This document shows positions 1 to 8,487 of a stretch of 64,000 nt of DNA, piece by piece. This DNA comes from Paenalcaligenes sp052103955 (GTDB lineage: Bacteria; Pseudomonadota; Gammaproteobacteria; Burkholderiales; Burkholderiaceae_B), in contig JBQELO010000003.1 in NCBI GenBank assembly GCA_052103955.1, forward strand, positions 124,001-188,000. The letters are read 5' to 3'. The notes under the pieces are model-generated. The model was not told where the DNA came from. It did no database searches and saw only the letters and a list, made by a program, of their open reading frames with translations. How positions within the stretch are numbered: the first letter of the stretch is position 1; the number at the start of each line of letters is the position of its first letter. The translations under genes were made by a program, and so were the position numbers.

Positions 1-432
1 ATACAATTGATCGGCTAGTTCTGAAACCTGTGTTTCAACACTAGGGTCTATGCCGCGTATTTGTGCGCCGCTCAATACATTATTGCGCACCAACATACCT
101 TGTGCGCCCACAAAAGGTGCGGCACCTTCTACGGCACTATTTTCTTTAGCTTCGTCGGCGATATCCGGCCACATCTCCAACACACGCTGGTGTGGTTGCC
201 CGGGATAAAACAATTCTATATGCGGCAAAACCGACAGCATTCGATCACGCACCTGCGTTTGGAAGCCATTCATGACTGAAAGCACTACAATAAGAGCCGC
301 AACCCCTAGAGCGATACCCGCCATGGAACTTCCAGCGATGAACGAGACAAACCTGTCCCCTCGCTGCCCTGCTTTACGCTTAGACCGGGTTAACCCCGCA
401 TAACGCGCTCCAACCCACCATTCAAACGACAT
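1..432 (-). CDS. lolC: LolC/LolE-type lipoprotein-release permease, N-terminal part, cut by window edge
   Basis: The first 144 codons of an inner-membrane permease of the LolCDE ABC system, which detaches outer-membrane lipoproteins from the inner membrane. It begins MSFEWWVGARYAG, has a basic stretch and then a first membrane segment at about residues 30-52 (SSMAGIALGVAALIVVLSVM), followed by NGFQTQVRDRM and the start of the large periplasmic domain. This N-terminus is typical of LolC/LolE. The ATG at 430-432 is the natural start. The gene runs off the left edge, so the C-terminal three membrane segments and any lolD are outside the window. LolC and LolE cannot be separated from this fragment, so the symbol is tentative. 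Confidence 0.85.
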   Translation of the reverse strand, partial: MSFEWWVGARYAGLTRSKRKAGQRGDRFVSFIAGSSMAGIALGVAALIVVLSVMNGFQTQVRDRMLSVLPHIELFYPGQPHQRVLEMWPDIADEAKENSAVEGAAPFVGAQGMLVRNNVLSGAQIRGIDPSVETQVSELADQLY

Positions 433-471
433 AAACTTTGCCACCGCACGTGTATTAGACAGAAAACTTCT

Positions 472-1413
472 ATGCAAATAGTACTCTCAGGCGCTCTGCC
501 CGAACCACCTTACGCATCAAAACTTTTACCTGAGCTGGAAAAAGTCGCTCCTACTCTGGTTCATTGGCTGAATAAAAGCCAAAGCACATTACAGGTTCTG
601 GATAGCAATCAAGAACGCTGTACAGCACTGGAGTACTGGCAACTGCAACAGGCAGGATTTCAACCCAAACCCGCTCAGCATAGTAGCGCAGGTCTAGGGG
701 TTTTGTGGATGCAATCGCAACAAAACCTAACTTTACCCCTACAAGAAGCGATCTGGTTGGGCGAGCTTGTGCACATCGCCCCCTCGCGGGATGGTGCTGC
801 CCTAATCCCTAGCGCACAGTTAGATATTAGTGCGGCCGAAAGCGAAGCCCTATTTACCAGTAGCGTTGAGTGGTTTGAGGGCACAGGGTTTACTGCCGAA
901 TACTGGGGGCCAAACTACTGGCGCATTACCCCACCGGCCGACTTTGAGGCACGCACCGTTAGCTCGGACTTAGTGAGCCAAAGCGCCGTCAATAACTGGT
1001 GGGAACAAGATACCGCCACACGCCCTTGGCGCAAATTGGTCAATGAACTGCAAATGTTTTGGTTTAACCATCCGGTGAACCAGCAACGCAGCGCAGACGG
1101 CAAACTGCCCATCAATAGTTTGTGGCTACAAGGCGGTGGCTCCCTAGAGCAATTTAGCCCTACCCCTACCGACACTTATCAGGTCATCACTGACTTGGCA
1201 GACTCACTGCAACAGCAAGACTGGTCTAGATGGCTAGAAGCATGGCAAGAGTTAGAAAAAAATCACTTTGCTCCGTTACAGCAGCAACCCTCGACAATTG
1301 TGTTGTGCGGTCTAAACCGTCTGCTTACCCTTAGCCCACGCCCCACAGGCTTGCTACAGAAACTCTTTGCTCCCAAGCAATCAGATTGGAAGAAAAAATG
1401 GTCATCCCAGTAA
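472..1413 (+). CDS. RpfE-like conserved protein upstream of recJ
   Basis: A 313-aa soluble protein starting MQIVLSGALPEPP, a signature N-terminus of the betaproteobacterial family annotated as RpfE-type regulatory protein and thought to resemble cofactor-independent phosphoglycerate mutases. In Xanthomonas, rpfE also lies next to recJ in a cluster with prfB and lysS, and the same neighbours are seen here, which supports the assignment. No signal peptide or membrane segment is visible. The C-terminal half ends in a basic tail (DWKKKWSSQ). It overlaps recJ by 16 bases, so the two are probably co-transcribed. The biochemical role is unknown to me, and the regulatory label is historical. Confidence 0.7.
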   Translation: MQIVLSGALPEPPYASKLLPELEKVAPTLVHWLNKSQSTLQVLDSNQERCTALEYWQLQQAGFQPKPAQHSSAGLGVLWMQSQQNLTLPLQEAIWLGELVHIAPSRDGAALIPSAQLDISAAESEALFTSSVEWFEGTGFTAEYWGPNYWRITPPADFEARTVSSDLVSQSAVNNWWEQDTATRPWRKLVNELQMFWFNHPVNQQRSADGKLPINSLWLQGGGSLEQFSPTPTDTYQVITDLADSLQQQDWSRWLEAWQELEKNHFAPLQQQPSTIVLCGLNRLLTLSPRPTGLLQKLFAPKQSDWKKKWSSQ

Positions 1414-3122
1414 TACAGGACCGCACCCCCAACCCAGAACACATCACTGCGCTAATGTCGGCCGGCACACATCCGCTGCTGGCTCAGTTGATGGCGGCCA
1501 GAGGCGTATGCAGCCAAGAAGAATTAGCCACTGATTGGGCTCAAATGCTCTCGCCGGTCCTGCTGCGCGATCTGCAGCATGCTGCCCGCTTTCTAGCCGA
1601 TGCCATTGCCGCTAATAAGCGTTTATTGATAGTGGCGGATTACGACTGTGATGGCGCAACCGCTTGCGCTGTAGCCGTACGCGGTTTGCGCATGATGGGG
1701 GCTACGGTTGATTTCTTAGTACCGAATCGCTTTGAGACTGGCTATGGTTTGTCGCCTGCCATTGTAGAACTGGCCGTAGAACACCCAGCAGGCAAACCTG
1801 ATGTATTAATTACCGTTGATAACGGCATTGCCAGCGTTAGTGGCGTAGAAGCGGCCAAAGCAGCAGGCATGGAAGTTATTGTGACCGATCACCACTTACC
1901 CGGTGACGAGTTACCTGATGCCTCAGCCATCGTGAACCCCAACCACCCTGACTGTACCTTTGCCTCTAAAAACTTGGCAGGCGTAGGCGTCATCTTTTAC
2001 TTAATGCTGGGGCTGCGCGCCGAACTACGCCAACGTGGTGTTTTCGATGCCAAAACCCAACCACGCTTAAACCGCTTAAGCGATCTGGTCGCTTTAGGAA
2101 CTGTCGCTGACGTAGTACGTTTAGACAGCAACAACCGTTTATTGGTCAGCCAAGGTTTGCAGCAAATTCGCTCTGGCATCATGCAACCGGGTATTGAAGC
2201 CCTGTTCCGCGTGGCTGCCCGCCACCCTGCGCTTGCCAGCACCTTTGATTTAGGTTTTGCATTAGGCCCTCGTATTAACGCAGCAGGCAGACTCGCCGAC
2301 ATGGCATTAGGGATTCGTTGCTTACTGAGCGACGACCCTGTTGAAGCCATGGCCTTAGCGCAAGAACTTGAGGACATGAACCAAGACCGCCGCCAAATTG
2401 AGCAACATATGCGTCAAGAAGCGCTGGTGGCAGTAGAACAACATGTGAACCACAACCCCGAACAGCGCGCCAGCCTTTGCGTCTACCACCCCGACTGGCA
2501 TCAAGGCGTAGTGGGCTTAGTGGCTTCACGCTTGAAAGAACAGTTCTGGCGTCCTGTACTGGCATTTGCCCGCAGCGATGACGGCATTATGCTTAAAGGC
2601 TCTGGCCGTTCGGTACCTGACGTGCATTTACGCGACGTATTGGATTTGGTGTCTAAACGCCAGCCTGGCATCATCGCCCAGTTTGGTGGTCACGCAATGG
2701 CTGCAGGCTTAAGCATCAAAGAAGAAAATTACGCCGACTTCATGCTGCTGTTTGATGATGCGGTACGCACCTTAAGCGGCCGCGAGTACTTCGAGCCTGT
2801 GATTGAAACGGATGGTAGCTTATCGTTGGATCACTACAGTGTAGAAACTGCCTACTTGCTGCAATCGCAGGTGTGGGGGGCCGGCTTCCCTGCCCCGTTA
2901 TTCCGCGATCGCTTTATTATTCGTCAGCAGCGTTTGCTCAAAGACCGTCATTTGAAGCTACAACTGGAACGTGGCACTCAAGTGTTGGACGCCATTTGGT
3001 TTAACCACGATCAGTTATTAGATGGCGTGATTGAGGTGGTATACAGTTTGGCCCCCAACACATGGAATGGCCAAACCTCGCTGCAATTAATTGTGGAATA
3101 TGCCGCTAGCGTCAGCGCTTAA
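1398..3122 (+). CDS. recJ: single-stranded-DNA-specific exonuclease RecJ
   Basis: RecJ degrades single-stranded DNA 5' to 3' in recombinational repair, base excision and mismatch repair. The 574-aa product has the DHH phosphoesterase motifs in order: ADYDCDGATA (about residue 80), VDNGI, VTDHHLPGD, GVGVIF, GTVADVVRL and GPRINAAGRL, then the DHHA1 domain with GSGRS and QFGGHAMAAGL near residue 430. A TTG twelve bases upstream is in frame, but the ATG at 1398 has GGAAGAA at the right distance and is preferred. It overlaps the RpfE-like gene. Length and motifs are normal for the family. Confidence 0.96.
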   Translation: MVIPVIQDRTPNPEHITALMSAGTHPLLAQLMAARGVCSQEELATDWAQMLSPVLLRDLQHAARFLADAIAANKRLLIVADYDCDGATACAVAVRGLRMMGATVDFLVPNRFETGYGLSPAIVELAVEHPAGKPDVLITVDNGIASVSGVEAAKAAGMEVIVTDHHLPGDELPDASAIVNPNHPDCTFASKNLAGVGVIFYLMLGLRAELRQRGVFDAKTQPRLNRLSDLVALGTVADVVRLDSNNRLLVSQGLQQIRSGIMQPGIEALFRVAARHPALASTFDLGFALGPRINAAGRLADMALGIRCLLSDDPVEAMALAQELEDMNQDRRQIEQHMRQEALVAVEQHVNHNPEQRASLCVYHPDWHQGVVGLVASRLKEQFWRPVLAFARSDDGIMLKGSGRSVPDVHLRDVLDLVSKRQPGIIAQFGGHAMAAGLSIKEENYADFMLLFDDAVRTLSGREYFEPVIETDGSLSLDHYSVETAYLLQSQVWGAGFPAPLFRDRFIIRQQRLLKDRHLKLQLERGTQVLDAIWFNHDQLLDGVIEVVYSLAPNTWNGQTSLQLIVEYAASVSA

Positions 3123-4042
3123 GCGCTGTTTCGCTTACGAGATGCCAGCATAATCCCCCCCACAATCAACGCAAATGCGATGGCGTGGAAGGTTTGAGGC
3201 ATCTCGTTTAAGAACAAGGTGGACAGCAGCGCTGCAAACAAGGGGATAAAGTTAGTAAAGAAACCCGCTGTGGCTGGCCCAGCACGCTGCACTCCCTCTC
3301 CCCAACAGTACAACGCCACAATGGCTGGCCCTATGGCCACATAGGCCATCGCCCAATAGAGCTCGGTTCCCCAACGAATGTGCAGGTCAAACGCAGCCCA
3401 TTCACCCCACGCAAAAAAGCCCGACCATACCGTACCAAATGCCACTTGCGACATTAGCAGGGTGGCCCAATTACGGCGTACATCGTCTGGGTGCTTTTTC
3501 GCCAGCAACAACCAACTGTAAAACGCCCACGCAATGGTAGAGAGGATCATATAAAAATCCCCAATCACCAACCGCATAGACATAATCTGCGTTAAGTCGC
3601 CCCGGGTCAGAATAATCACCACTCCACACAGCGACACCACGCCCCCTATTAACTGCCAGCGATTCATCAACGCGCCAAAAAACACACGCCCGATTAACAA
3701 CATCCAAATGGGCATGCTCGCGCCCACCAAGGTCACATTAATAGGGGTGGAACTTTGTAGCGCCATGTACTGCAAAGTGTTGTATAGACCAATACTCAGC
3801 AAACCCAAAATGGAATAACGCTTCCACTCTTTCCATAATTGACTACTAGGGCGCAATACCGAATAGCCAAATGGCAGCAGAATTAAAAACGCGATAATCC
3901 AGCGCACAAAATTTAGCGTCACTGGCGGAATCATATCGCTGACGATACGACCCACGATGGCGTTACCTGCCCAAAGCATGGTTGGGAGCACAAGAAAAGC
4001 TACTGTTGCCGGAGTAAGTTTTGGTTGACTCATTACGCACAT
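3119..4042 (-). CDS. EamA/DMT-superfamily transporter
   Basis: A very hydrophobic 307-aa protein with about ten predicted membrane segments in two EamA repeats. The first repeat contains LPTMLWAGNAIVGRIVSDMIPP and ends near ILTRGDL; the second begins near IGDFYMILSTIAWAFYSW. These are hallmarks of the drug/metabolite transporter superfamily, whose members export amino acids, metabolites or drugs. The substrate cannot be read from sequence. A second ATG three codons downstream (4033) is an equally possible start. The gene converges on recJ with a four-base overlap of the 3' ends. Confidence 0.85.
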   Translation of the reverse strand: MCVMSQPKLTPATVAFLVLPTMLWAGNAIVGRIVSDMIPPVTLNFVRWIIAFLILLPFGYSVLRPSSQLWKEWKRYSILGLLSIGLYNTLQYMALQSSTPINVTLVGASMPIWMLLIGRVFFGALMNRWQLIGGVVSLCGVVIILTRGDLTQIMSMRLVIGDFYMILSTIAWAFYSWLLLAKKHPDDVRRNWATLLMSQVAFGTVWSGFFAWGEWAAFDLHIRWGTELYWAMAYVAIGPAIVALYCWGEGVQRAGPATAGFFTNFIPLFAALLSTLFLNEMPQTFHAIAFALIVGGIMLASRKRNSA

Positions 4043-4274
4043 ACGCCCCGTTAGTCTCCATCGTAGGGCGTATTTATTATGATTAAACGACTAGTATAGT
4101 GAAAGCGCCCTCTAAAAACGAATGATAATAATTCCTTAAAATCAGCTGAATACATACAAAAAGCCGCATTCACCCTGCCCTAATGCAGCCTAACAGGTTA
4201 AAATTATTCCTTTTGACCGAATTTTGGGCATAGCACTACTGACGGCTATGCCACCACACAGGAAGTACACCGCT

Positions 4275-5379
4275 ATGGAAGCCGAACGTCAAAACGCCAT
4301 TGAGTCGCACTTGGAAGATTACATCCAGCGCGAGGCAGAGCTACGGAGGTATCTTTGACTACGATGACAAAGCACACCGCTTAATCGTAGTTAATGCCGA
4401 ACTGGAAAGTCCCGATGTCTGGAACGATCCACAACACGCTCAAGAACTTGGCCGTGAAAAGAAAAGCCTAGAAGGCGTAGTGACAGCATTGGATGAAATC
4501 CGCAGCGCACTACACGATAGCCAAGAACTGTTTGACCTCGCTGCTAGCGATGACGACGACGAAACCCTGCAAGCCGTAGAAGAAGATATTGCTGGCGTAT
4601 GCGAACGCATTGAAGAGCTTGAGTTCCGCCGCATGTTCTCTAACCCTGCCGATCCATCCAACTGTTTTATGGATATTCAAGCGGGCGCCGGTGGTACCGA
4701 AGCACAAGACTGGGCATCTATTTTGCTGCGCCAATACTTGCGCTATGCCGAACACAAAGGTTTCAAAGCTGAAGTGCTGGAAATTTCCGATGGCGAGGTA
4801 GCAGGTATTAAGTCTGCCACCCTCAAAATCGAGGGCGAATATGCATACGGTTTGCTGCGCACCGAAACAGGCGTGCACCGTTTAGTGCGTAAAAGCCCCT
4901 TTGACTCCAACAATGGCCGTCACACTTCCTTTAGTAGCGTGTTTGTCTACCCCGAGGTGGACGACTCCTTTGAGATCGAAATTAACCCAGCCGACTTGCG
5001 CGTAGACACATACCGTGCCAGTGGCGCGGGTGGTCAGCACGTGAACAAAACCGACTCTGCGGTACGTTTAACTCACATGCCTTCCGGTATTGTGGTGCAG
5101 TGTCAGAATGACCGCTCCCAGCACCGTAACCGTGCAGAAGCCATGCAAATGCTGCGCTCAAAACTGTACGAAAAAGAGCTGCGTGAACGTATGGCTGACC
5201 AGCAAAAACTGGAAGACGCCAAAAGCGATGTGGGCTGGGGTCATCAGATTCGTTCTTACGTGCTGGACCAAAGCCGTATTAAAGATTTGCGTACCAACTT
5301 GGAAATTTCCAACACCCAGAAAGTGCTGGATGGCGATCTAGACCCCTTCATTCAGGCTAGCCTGAAACAAGGCCTATAA
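4275..5379 (+). CDS. prfB: peptide chain release factor 2, programmed +1 frameshift
   Basis: RF2 releases the peptide at UAA and UGA stops. The reading frame opens with ATG at 4275 (MEAERQNAIESHLEDY) and meets an in-frame TGA at 4356-4358 after 27 codons. The slippery site CTT TGA C, preceded by a CGGAGGT Shine-Dalgarno-like element, is the conserved autoregulatory +1 frameshift; reading resumes at GAC 4357 (DYDDKAHRL). The full product is 367 aa. The SPF anticodon-recognition tripeptide (VRKSPFDSN) and the catalytic GGQ (SGAGGQHVNKTDS) are present. Annotating it as a pseudogene or starting it at 4300 would be wrong. Neighbour lysS is conserved with prfB in related bacteria. Confidence 0.97.
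4341..4359 (+). promoter_or_regulatory. RF2 programmed +1 frameshift signal
   Basis: An internal Shine-Dalgarno-like CGGAGGT sits three bases before CTT, followed by the UGA stop with C in the weak-termination position. When RF2 is scarce the ribosome slips from CTT onto TTT/GAC and makes full-length RF2. The layout matches the well-studied Escherichia coli prfB site. Confidence 0.95.
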
Positions 5380-5383
5380 CACC

Positions 5384-6142
5384 ATGATCACACAGCGCGT
5401 TGTCATTATTACCGGCACATCAAAAGGCTTAGGCGCAGCTCTAGCACAACAGGTGCTAGATGCTGACACTACTCTTTTTTCTATCGCCAGAGGCACCAAC
5501 CCATCGTTAGCGGCAACCGCTGCCGAGCGCGGTGCTACATTGCACAGCCTACAAGCAGACTTATCTTCTGCAGAAGGCGTGCGCCTCACACAAGAGTGGC
5601 TACAACACGCGCTGCCTCGCACAGCACAGCAGTACTGGCTCATCAACAATGCCGGAACCGTAGAACCCATTGCACAAGCAAACCAGCTTGACGATGCGCT
5701 TGCCATTCAACACGCGTTGCAAGTAAACGTGGGCAGCCCCATCGCACTCTGCGCAACGCTACTGGCAGCAACCGATGCCAACCCACACGCTGAACGCCGC
5801 ATTCTGAACATTTCTTCAGGAGCTGGGCGCCGCAGTGTAGCGGGCTGGGGCGTATACGGTGCCACCAAAGCCGCATTGGACTTCTACACACAAACTATGG
5901 CGATGGAAAACCATCCCCGCCTGCGTTGTGTTTCGTTAGCCCCCGGCGTCATTGATAGCCCTATGCAGAGCGTCATACGTCAGCAAAATGTCGCTGACTT
6001 CCCTGACCTACAACGCTTTCTTAATCTACATGCCGAACAGCAACTTAGCTCCCCAGAAGACACGGCTGCACACATTCTGCGCCACATGGGTAGCGACACC
6101 TTCGGCAGCACCCTCCTGGATGATATCCGTCGTTATTTGTAA
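5384..6142 (+). CDS. short-chain dehydrogenase/reductase (SDR)
   Basis: A 252-aa classical SDR oxidoreductase. The NAD(P)-binding TGTSKGLG motif is at residues 10-17, NNAG at about 87-90, the catalytic Ser in LNISSGAGRR, and the YxxxK pair in WGVYGATKAALDFY near residue 165. The overall shape resembles benzil/sepiapterin reductase-like SDRs (YueD type), but the substrate is not determinable. It starts five bases after prfB and ends 14 bases before lysS, so it is probably translated from the same message. No membrane segment or signal peptide is seen. Confidence 0.85.
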   Translation: MITQRVVIITGTSKGLGAALAQQVLDADTTLFSIARGTNPSLAATAAERGATLHSLQADLSSAEGVRLTQEWLQHALPRTAQQYWLINNAGTVEPIAQANQLDDALAIQHALQVNVGSPIALCATLLAATDANPHAERRILNISSGAGRRSVAGWGVYGATKAALDFYTQTMAMENHPRLRCVSLAPGVIDSPMQSVIRQQNVADFPDLQRFLNLHAEQQLSSPEDTAAHILRHMGSDTFGSTLLDDIRRYL

Positions 6143-6156
6143 AGTTTACTGAAACC

Positions 6157-7671
6157 ATGACTCAACCTACTCCTGCCCCGCATGCCGACGAAAACCATTT
6201 GATCACCGAGCGTCGTGGCAAACTGCAACAGCTTCGTGAAAATGGTGTGGCGTACCCTAATAACTTCCGCCCTGCCAATCACGCCGATGACCTGCACGCA
6301 ACCTATAGCGAGCACGAAAAAGAGGCATTGGCCGAACAGAAACACCCTGCATCCGTTGCTGGACGCATGATGCTGAAGCGAGTTATGGGTAAGGCAAGTT
6401 TTGCAACACTGCAAGACGGAACAGGCCGCATCCAGATTTACTTGGATAAAAACTCGGTAGGCGAAGACGTCTACGAGCAGTTCAAAACGTGGGACATTGG
6501 TGACATGCTGGCCGTTGAAGGCATCATGTTCAAAACCAACAAAGGCGAGCTGTCCATCCATGCAAGCAGCATCCGCTTGCTGGCTAAATCGCTGCGCCCA
6601 CTGCCCGATAAATTCCACGGTTTGGCTGACCAAGAACTGCGTTACCGCCAGCGTTACGTAGACCTCATCATGAATGAAGAGGTACGTGGCACATTCTTGG
6701 CGCGCAGCAAAATCATCAACAGCATTCGTCAAAACATGCTGGAAGAGCACTTCCTGGAAGTGGAAACACCCATGCTGCACCCTATTCCAGGTGGCGCATC
6801 GGCCAAACCGTTTGTGACACACCACAATGCGCTGGACATGGAAATGTACCTGCGTATCGCCCCTGAGTTGTACCTAAAACGCTTGGTGGTAGGTGGTTTT
6901 GAACGCGTATTCGAAATTAACCGCAATTTCCGTAACGAAGGGGTGAGCCCACGCCACAACCCTGAGTTCACCATGATGGAGTTCTACGCAGCCTACACCG
7001 ACTACCGTTGGTTGATGGACTTCACTGAAGAGCTCATCAGAAACGCGGCGATTGCTACACACGGTACCGCCGTCCTGACGTACCAAGATCAAGAGCTAGA
7101 CCTCAGCAAACCTTTTGAACGCCTGACCATTATTCAAGCCATTCAAAAGTACGCCGAAGGCTACCAAGAAAGCCAATTACAAGACAGTGACTTCTTGCGC
7201 ACTGAGTTGAAACGCCTGAAAGTAGACGTGAGCAACCCACCTCTGTCCAATGCTGGTCTGGGTGCGCTGCAACTGGCACTGTTTGAAGAAGTCGCTGAAT
7301 CCAAACTGTGGAACCCTACGTACATTATCGACTACCCAGTAGAAGTGTCTCCATTGGCACGTGCGTCTGACACAGAAGAAGGCATTACCGAGCGCTTCGA
7401 GCTGTTTATCACTGGTAGAGAAATTGCTAATGGTTTCTCGGAGTTGAACGACCCCGAAGACCAAGCACAACGCTTCCAAGCTCAAGTAACGGCTAAAGAT
7501 GCTGGCGACGAAGAAGCCATGTACTACGATGCCGACTACATTCGTGCGTTAGAGTACGGTATGCCTCCTGCCGGTGGTTGTGGTATCGGTATTGACCGTT
7601 TGGTAATGCTGCTGACAAACAGCCCAAGCATCCGTGACGTGATTCTGTTCCCCCACCTGCGTCACGAGTAA
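6157..7671 (+). CDS. lysS: lysyl-tRNA synthetase, class II
   Basis: Charges tRNA-Lys with lysine. The 504-aa protein has an N-terminal OB-fold anticodon-binding domain (VAGRMMLKRVMGKASFATLQD, about residues 66-86) and the class II catalytic core: motif 2 FRNEGVSPRHNPEFTMMEFY and motif 3 GCGIGIDRLVMLLTN near the C-terminus, ending FPHLRHE. Length is as expected for bacterial LysS. It is the last gene of the prfB-SDR-lysS run and is followed within 75 bases by a strong terminator. Confidence 0.97.
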   Translation: MTQPTPAPHADENHLITERRGKLQQLRENGVAYPNNFRPANHADDLHATYSEHEKEALAEQKHPASVAGRMMLKRVMGKASFATLQDGTGRIQIYLDKNSVGEDVYEQFKTWDIGDMLAVEGIMFKTNKGELSIHASSIRLLAKSLRPLPDKFHGLADQELRYRQRYVDLIMNEEVRGTFLARSKIINSIRQNMLEEHFLEVETPMLHPIPGGASAKPFVTHHNALDMEMYLRIAPELYLKRLVVGGFERVFEINRNFRNEGVSPRHNPEFTMMEFYAAYTDYRWLMDFTEELIRNAAIATHGTAVLTYQDQELDLSKPFERLTIIQAIQKYAEGYQESQLQDSDFLRTELKRLKVDVSNPPLSNAGLGALQLALFEEVAESKLWNPTYIIDYPVEVSPLARASDTEEGITERFELFITGREIANGFSELNDPEDQAQRFQAQVTAKDAGDEEAMYYDADYIRALEYGMPPAGGCGIGIDRLVMLLTNSPSIRDVILFPHLRHE

Positions 7672-7710
7672 TACCGCTTATGCGCCAACCCTACTTGGGT
7701 TGGCAGCAAC

Positions 7711-7747
7711 AAAAAAGGCTCAATGTTTATACATTGAGCCTTTTTTA
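7711..7747 (+). terminator. intrinsic terminator shared by lysS and iscA
   Basis: An A-run, GGCTCAATGT stem, TTAT loop, ACATTGAGCC stem and a T-run give a symmetric hairpin that can end transcription from both sides. A second, weaker hairpin (GCCAACCC/GGGTTGGC, 7683-7704) lies just upstream. Confidence 0.9.
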
Positions 7748-7761
7748 TACCTAATGTTGGC

Positions 7762-8082
7762 TTAGATGGTGAAAGACTCACCGCAACCACAACTGGCCGC
7801 TTCATTAGGATTATTGAATCTGAAGCTACTGCTTAAGCCTTCACGCACGAAATCAATTTCCGTACCATCGATGAAGGGCAAAGCCTTGGGATCCACATAC
7901 ATGGTAATACCGTGTTCGGAGAAGATCTGATCACCCTCTTTACCTTCGCTCACGTAATCCCATTTATAGGCCATGCCAGAGCAGCCCGTTAATCGCACGC
8001 TCAAACGCATCGCTTGCGCATCATTTTTACTTAAATGATGGTTGATGTGTTTAGCGGCATTTTCCGTTAATGTAATCGCCAT
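7762..8082 (-). CDS. iscA: iron-sulfur cluster assembly protein IscA (A-type carrier)
   Basis: A 106-aa A-type carrier that delivers Fe-S clusters or iron to target proteins. The three invariant cysteines are present: one in LTGCSGMAYKW (about residue 34) and the CGCGESF pair near the C-terminus. Start MAITLTENAA matches the family. It follows the IscU-like gene by eight bases and ends the operon; the usual hscB, hscA, fdx and iscX genes do not follow, because the lysS terminator comes next. Confidence 0.95.
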   Translation of the reverse strand: MAITLTENAAKHINHHLSKNDAQAMRLSVRLTGCSGMAYKWDYVSEGKEGDQIFSEHGITMYVDPKALPFIDGTEIDFVREGLSSSFRFNNPNEAASCGCGESFTI

Positions 8083-8090
8083 GTTTTACC

Positions 8091-8474
8091 TCATTCATCC
8101 TGTGACGGTACAAGTTTGCTCGCAGCATCGCGTAGCACCTCTACAGCCAAAATAGCACTGTGCAATTTCACTGCGGGCAAATCCAGCGCCTGCATAAGCT
8201 CTGAACTGGTCAAAGCCGCCAGCTGCGCTGGTTGCTTACCTTCTGCCCATCTACAGGCATATTCTGCCGCAGCAATAGTGACACCACAACCATAGGCCTG
8301 AAACCTAGCCTGTTGGATCACACCACTATCATCCATATGTAGCGACAAACGTATTGCCGCTCCCTCTTGTACAGAACCTGCTAATGCACTTGCAGCCTTA
8401 CCAGCAGCTACAGCAAGCACACCGGCATGTTCTGGCGCTTTAAAATACGACTCTACCTGTGCGTTATACCGCAT
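8091..8474 (-). CDS. iscU: divergent IscU/NifU-like scaffold protein
   Basis: A 127-aa protein that aligns with IscU over its whole length: RYNAQVESYFKAPEHAGVL at the N-terminus, FQAYGCGVTIAAAEYACRW in the middle, and LPAVKLHSAILAVEVLRDA at the C-terminus. IscU normally uses three cysteines plus an Asp to assemble the cluster handed over from IscS. Here only the middle cysteine (YGCG) remains; the first (ACGD) region reads QEGAA and the third (HCSIL) reads HSAIL. It sits exactly where iscU belongs, between iscS and iscA. Either this family uses a different assembly mode or the protein has another role, and a canonical scaffold may be encoded elsewhere. The symbol marks position and homology, not proven function. 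Confidence 0.75.
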   Translation of the reverse strand: MRYNAQVESYFKAPEHAGVLAVAAGKAASALAGSVQEGAAIRLSLHMDDSGVIQQARFQAYGCGVTIAAAEYACRWAEGKQPAQLAALTSSELMQALDLPAVKLHSAILAVEVLRDAASKLVPSQDE

Positions 8475-8487
8475 GATATCCCTTTAC

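Noticed and set aside
4119..4137. Fur-box-like AT-rich stretch (GATAATAATT) upstream of prfB
   Set aside because: Only partly matches the 19-bp Fur consensus, and neither neighbour is an iron gene.
4356..4358. In-frame stop in prfB as a disabling mutation
   Set aside because: It is the conserved programmed frameshift stop of RF2, with all flanking signals present.
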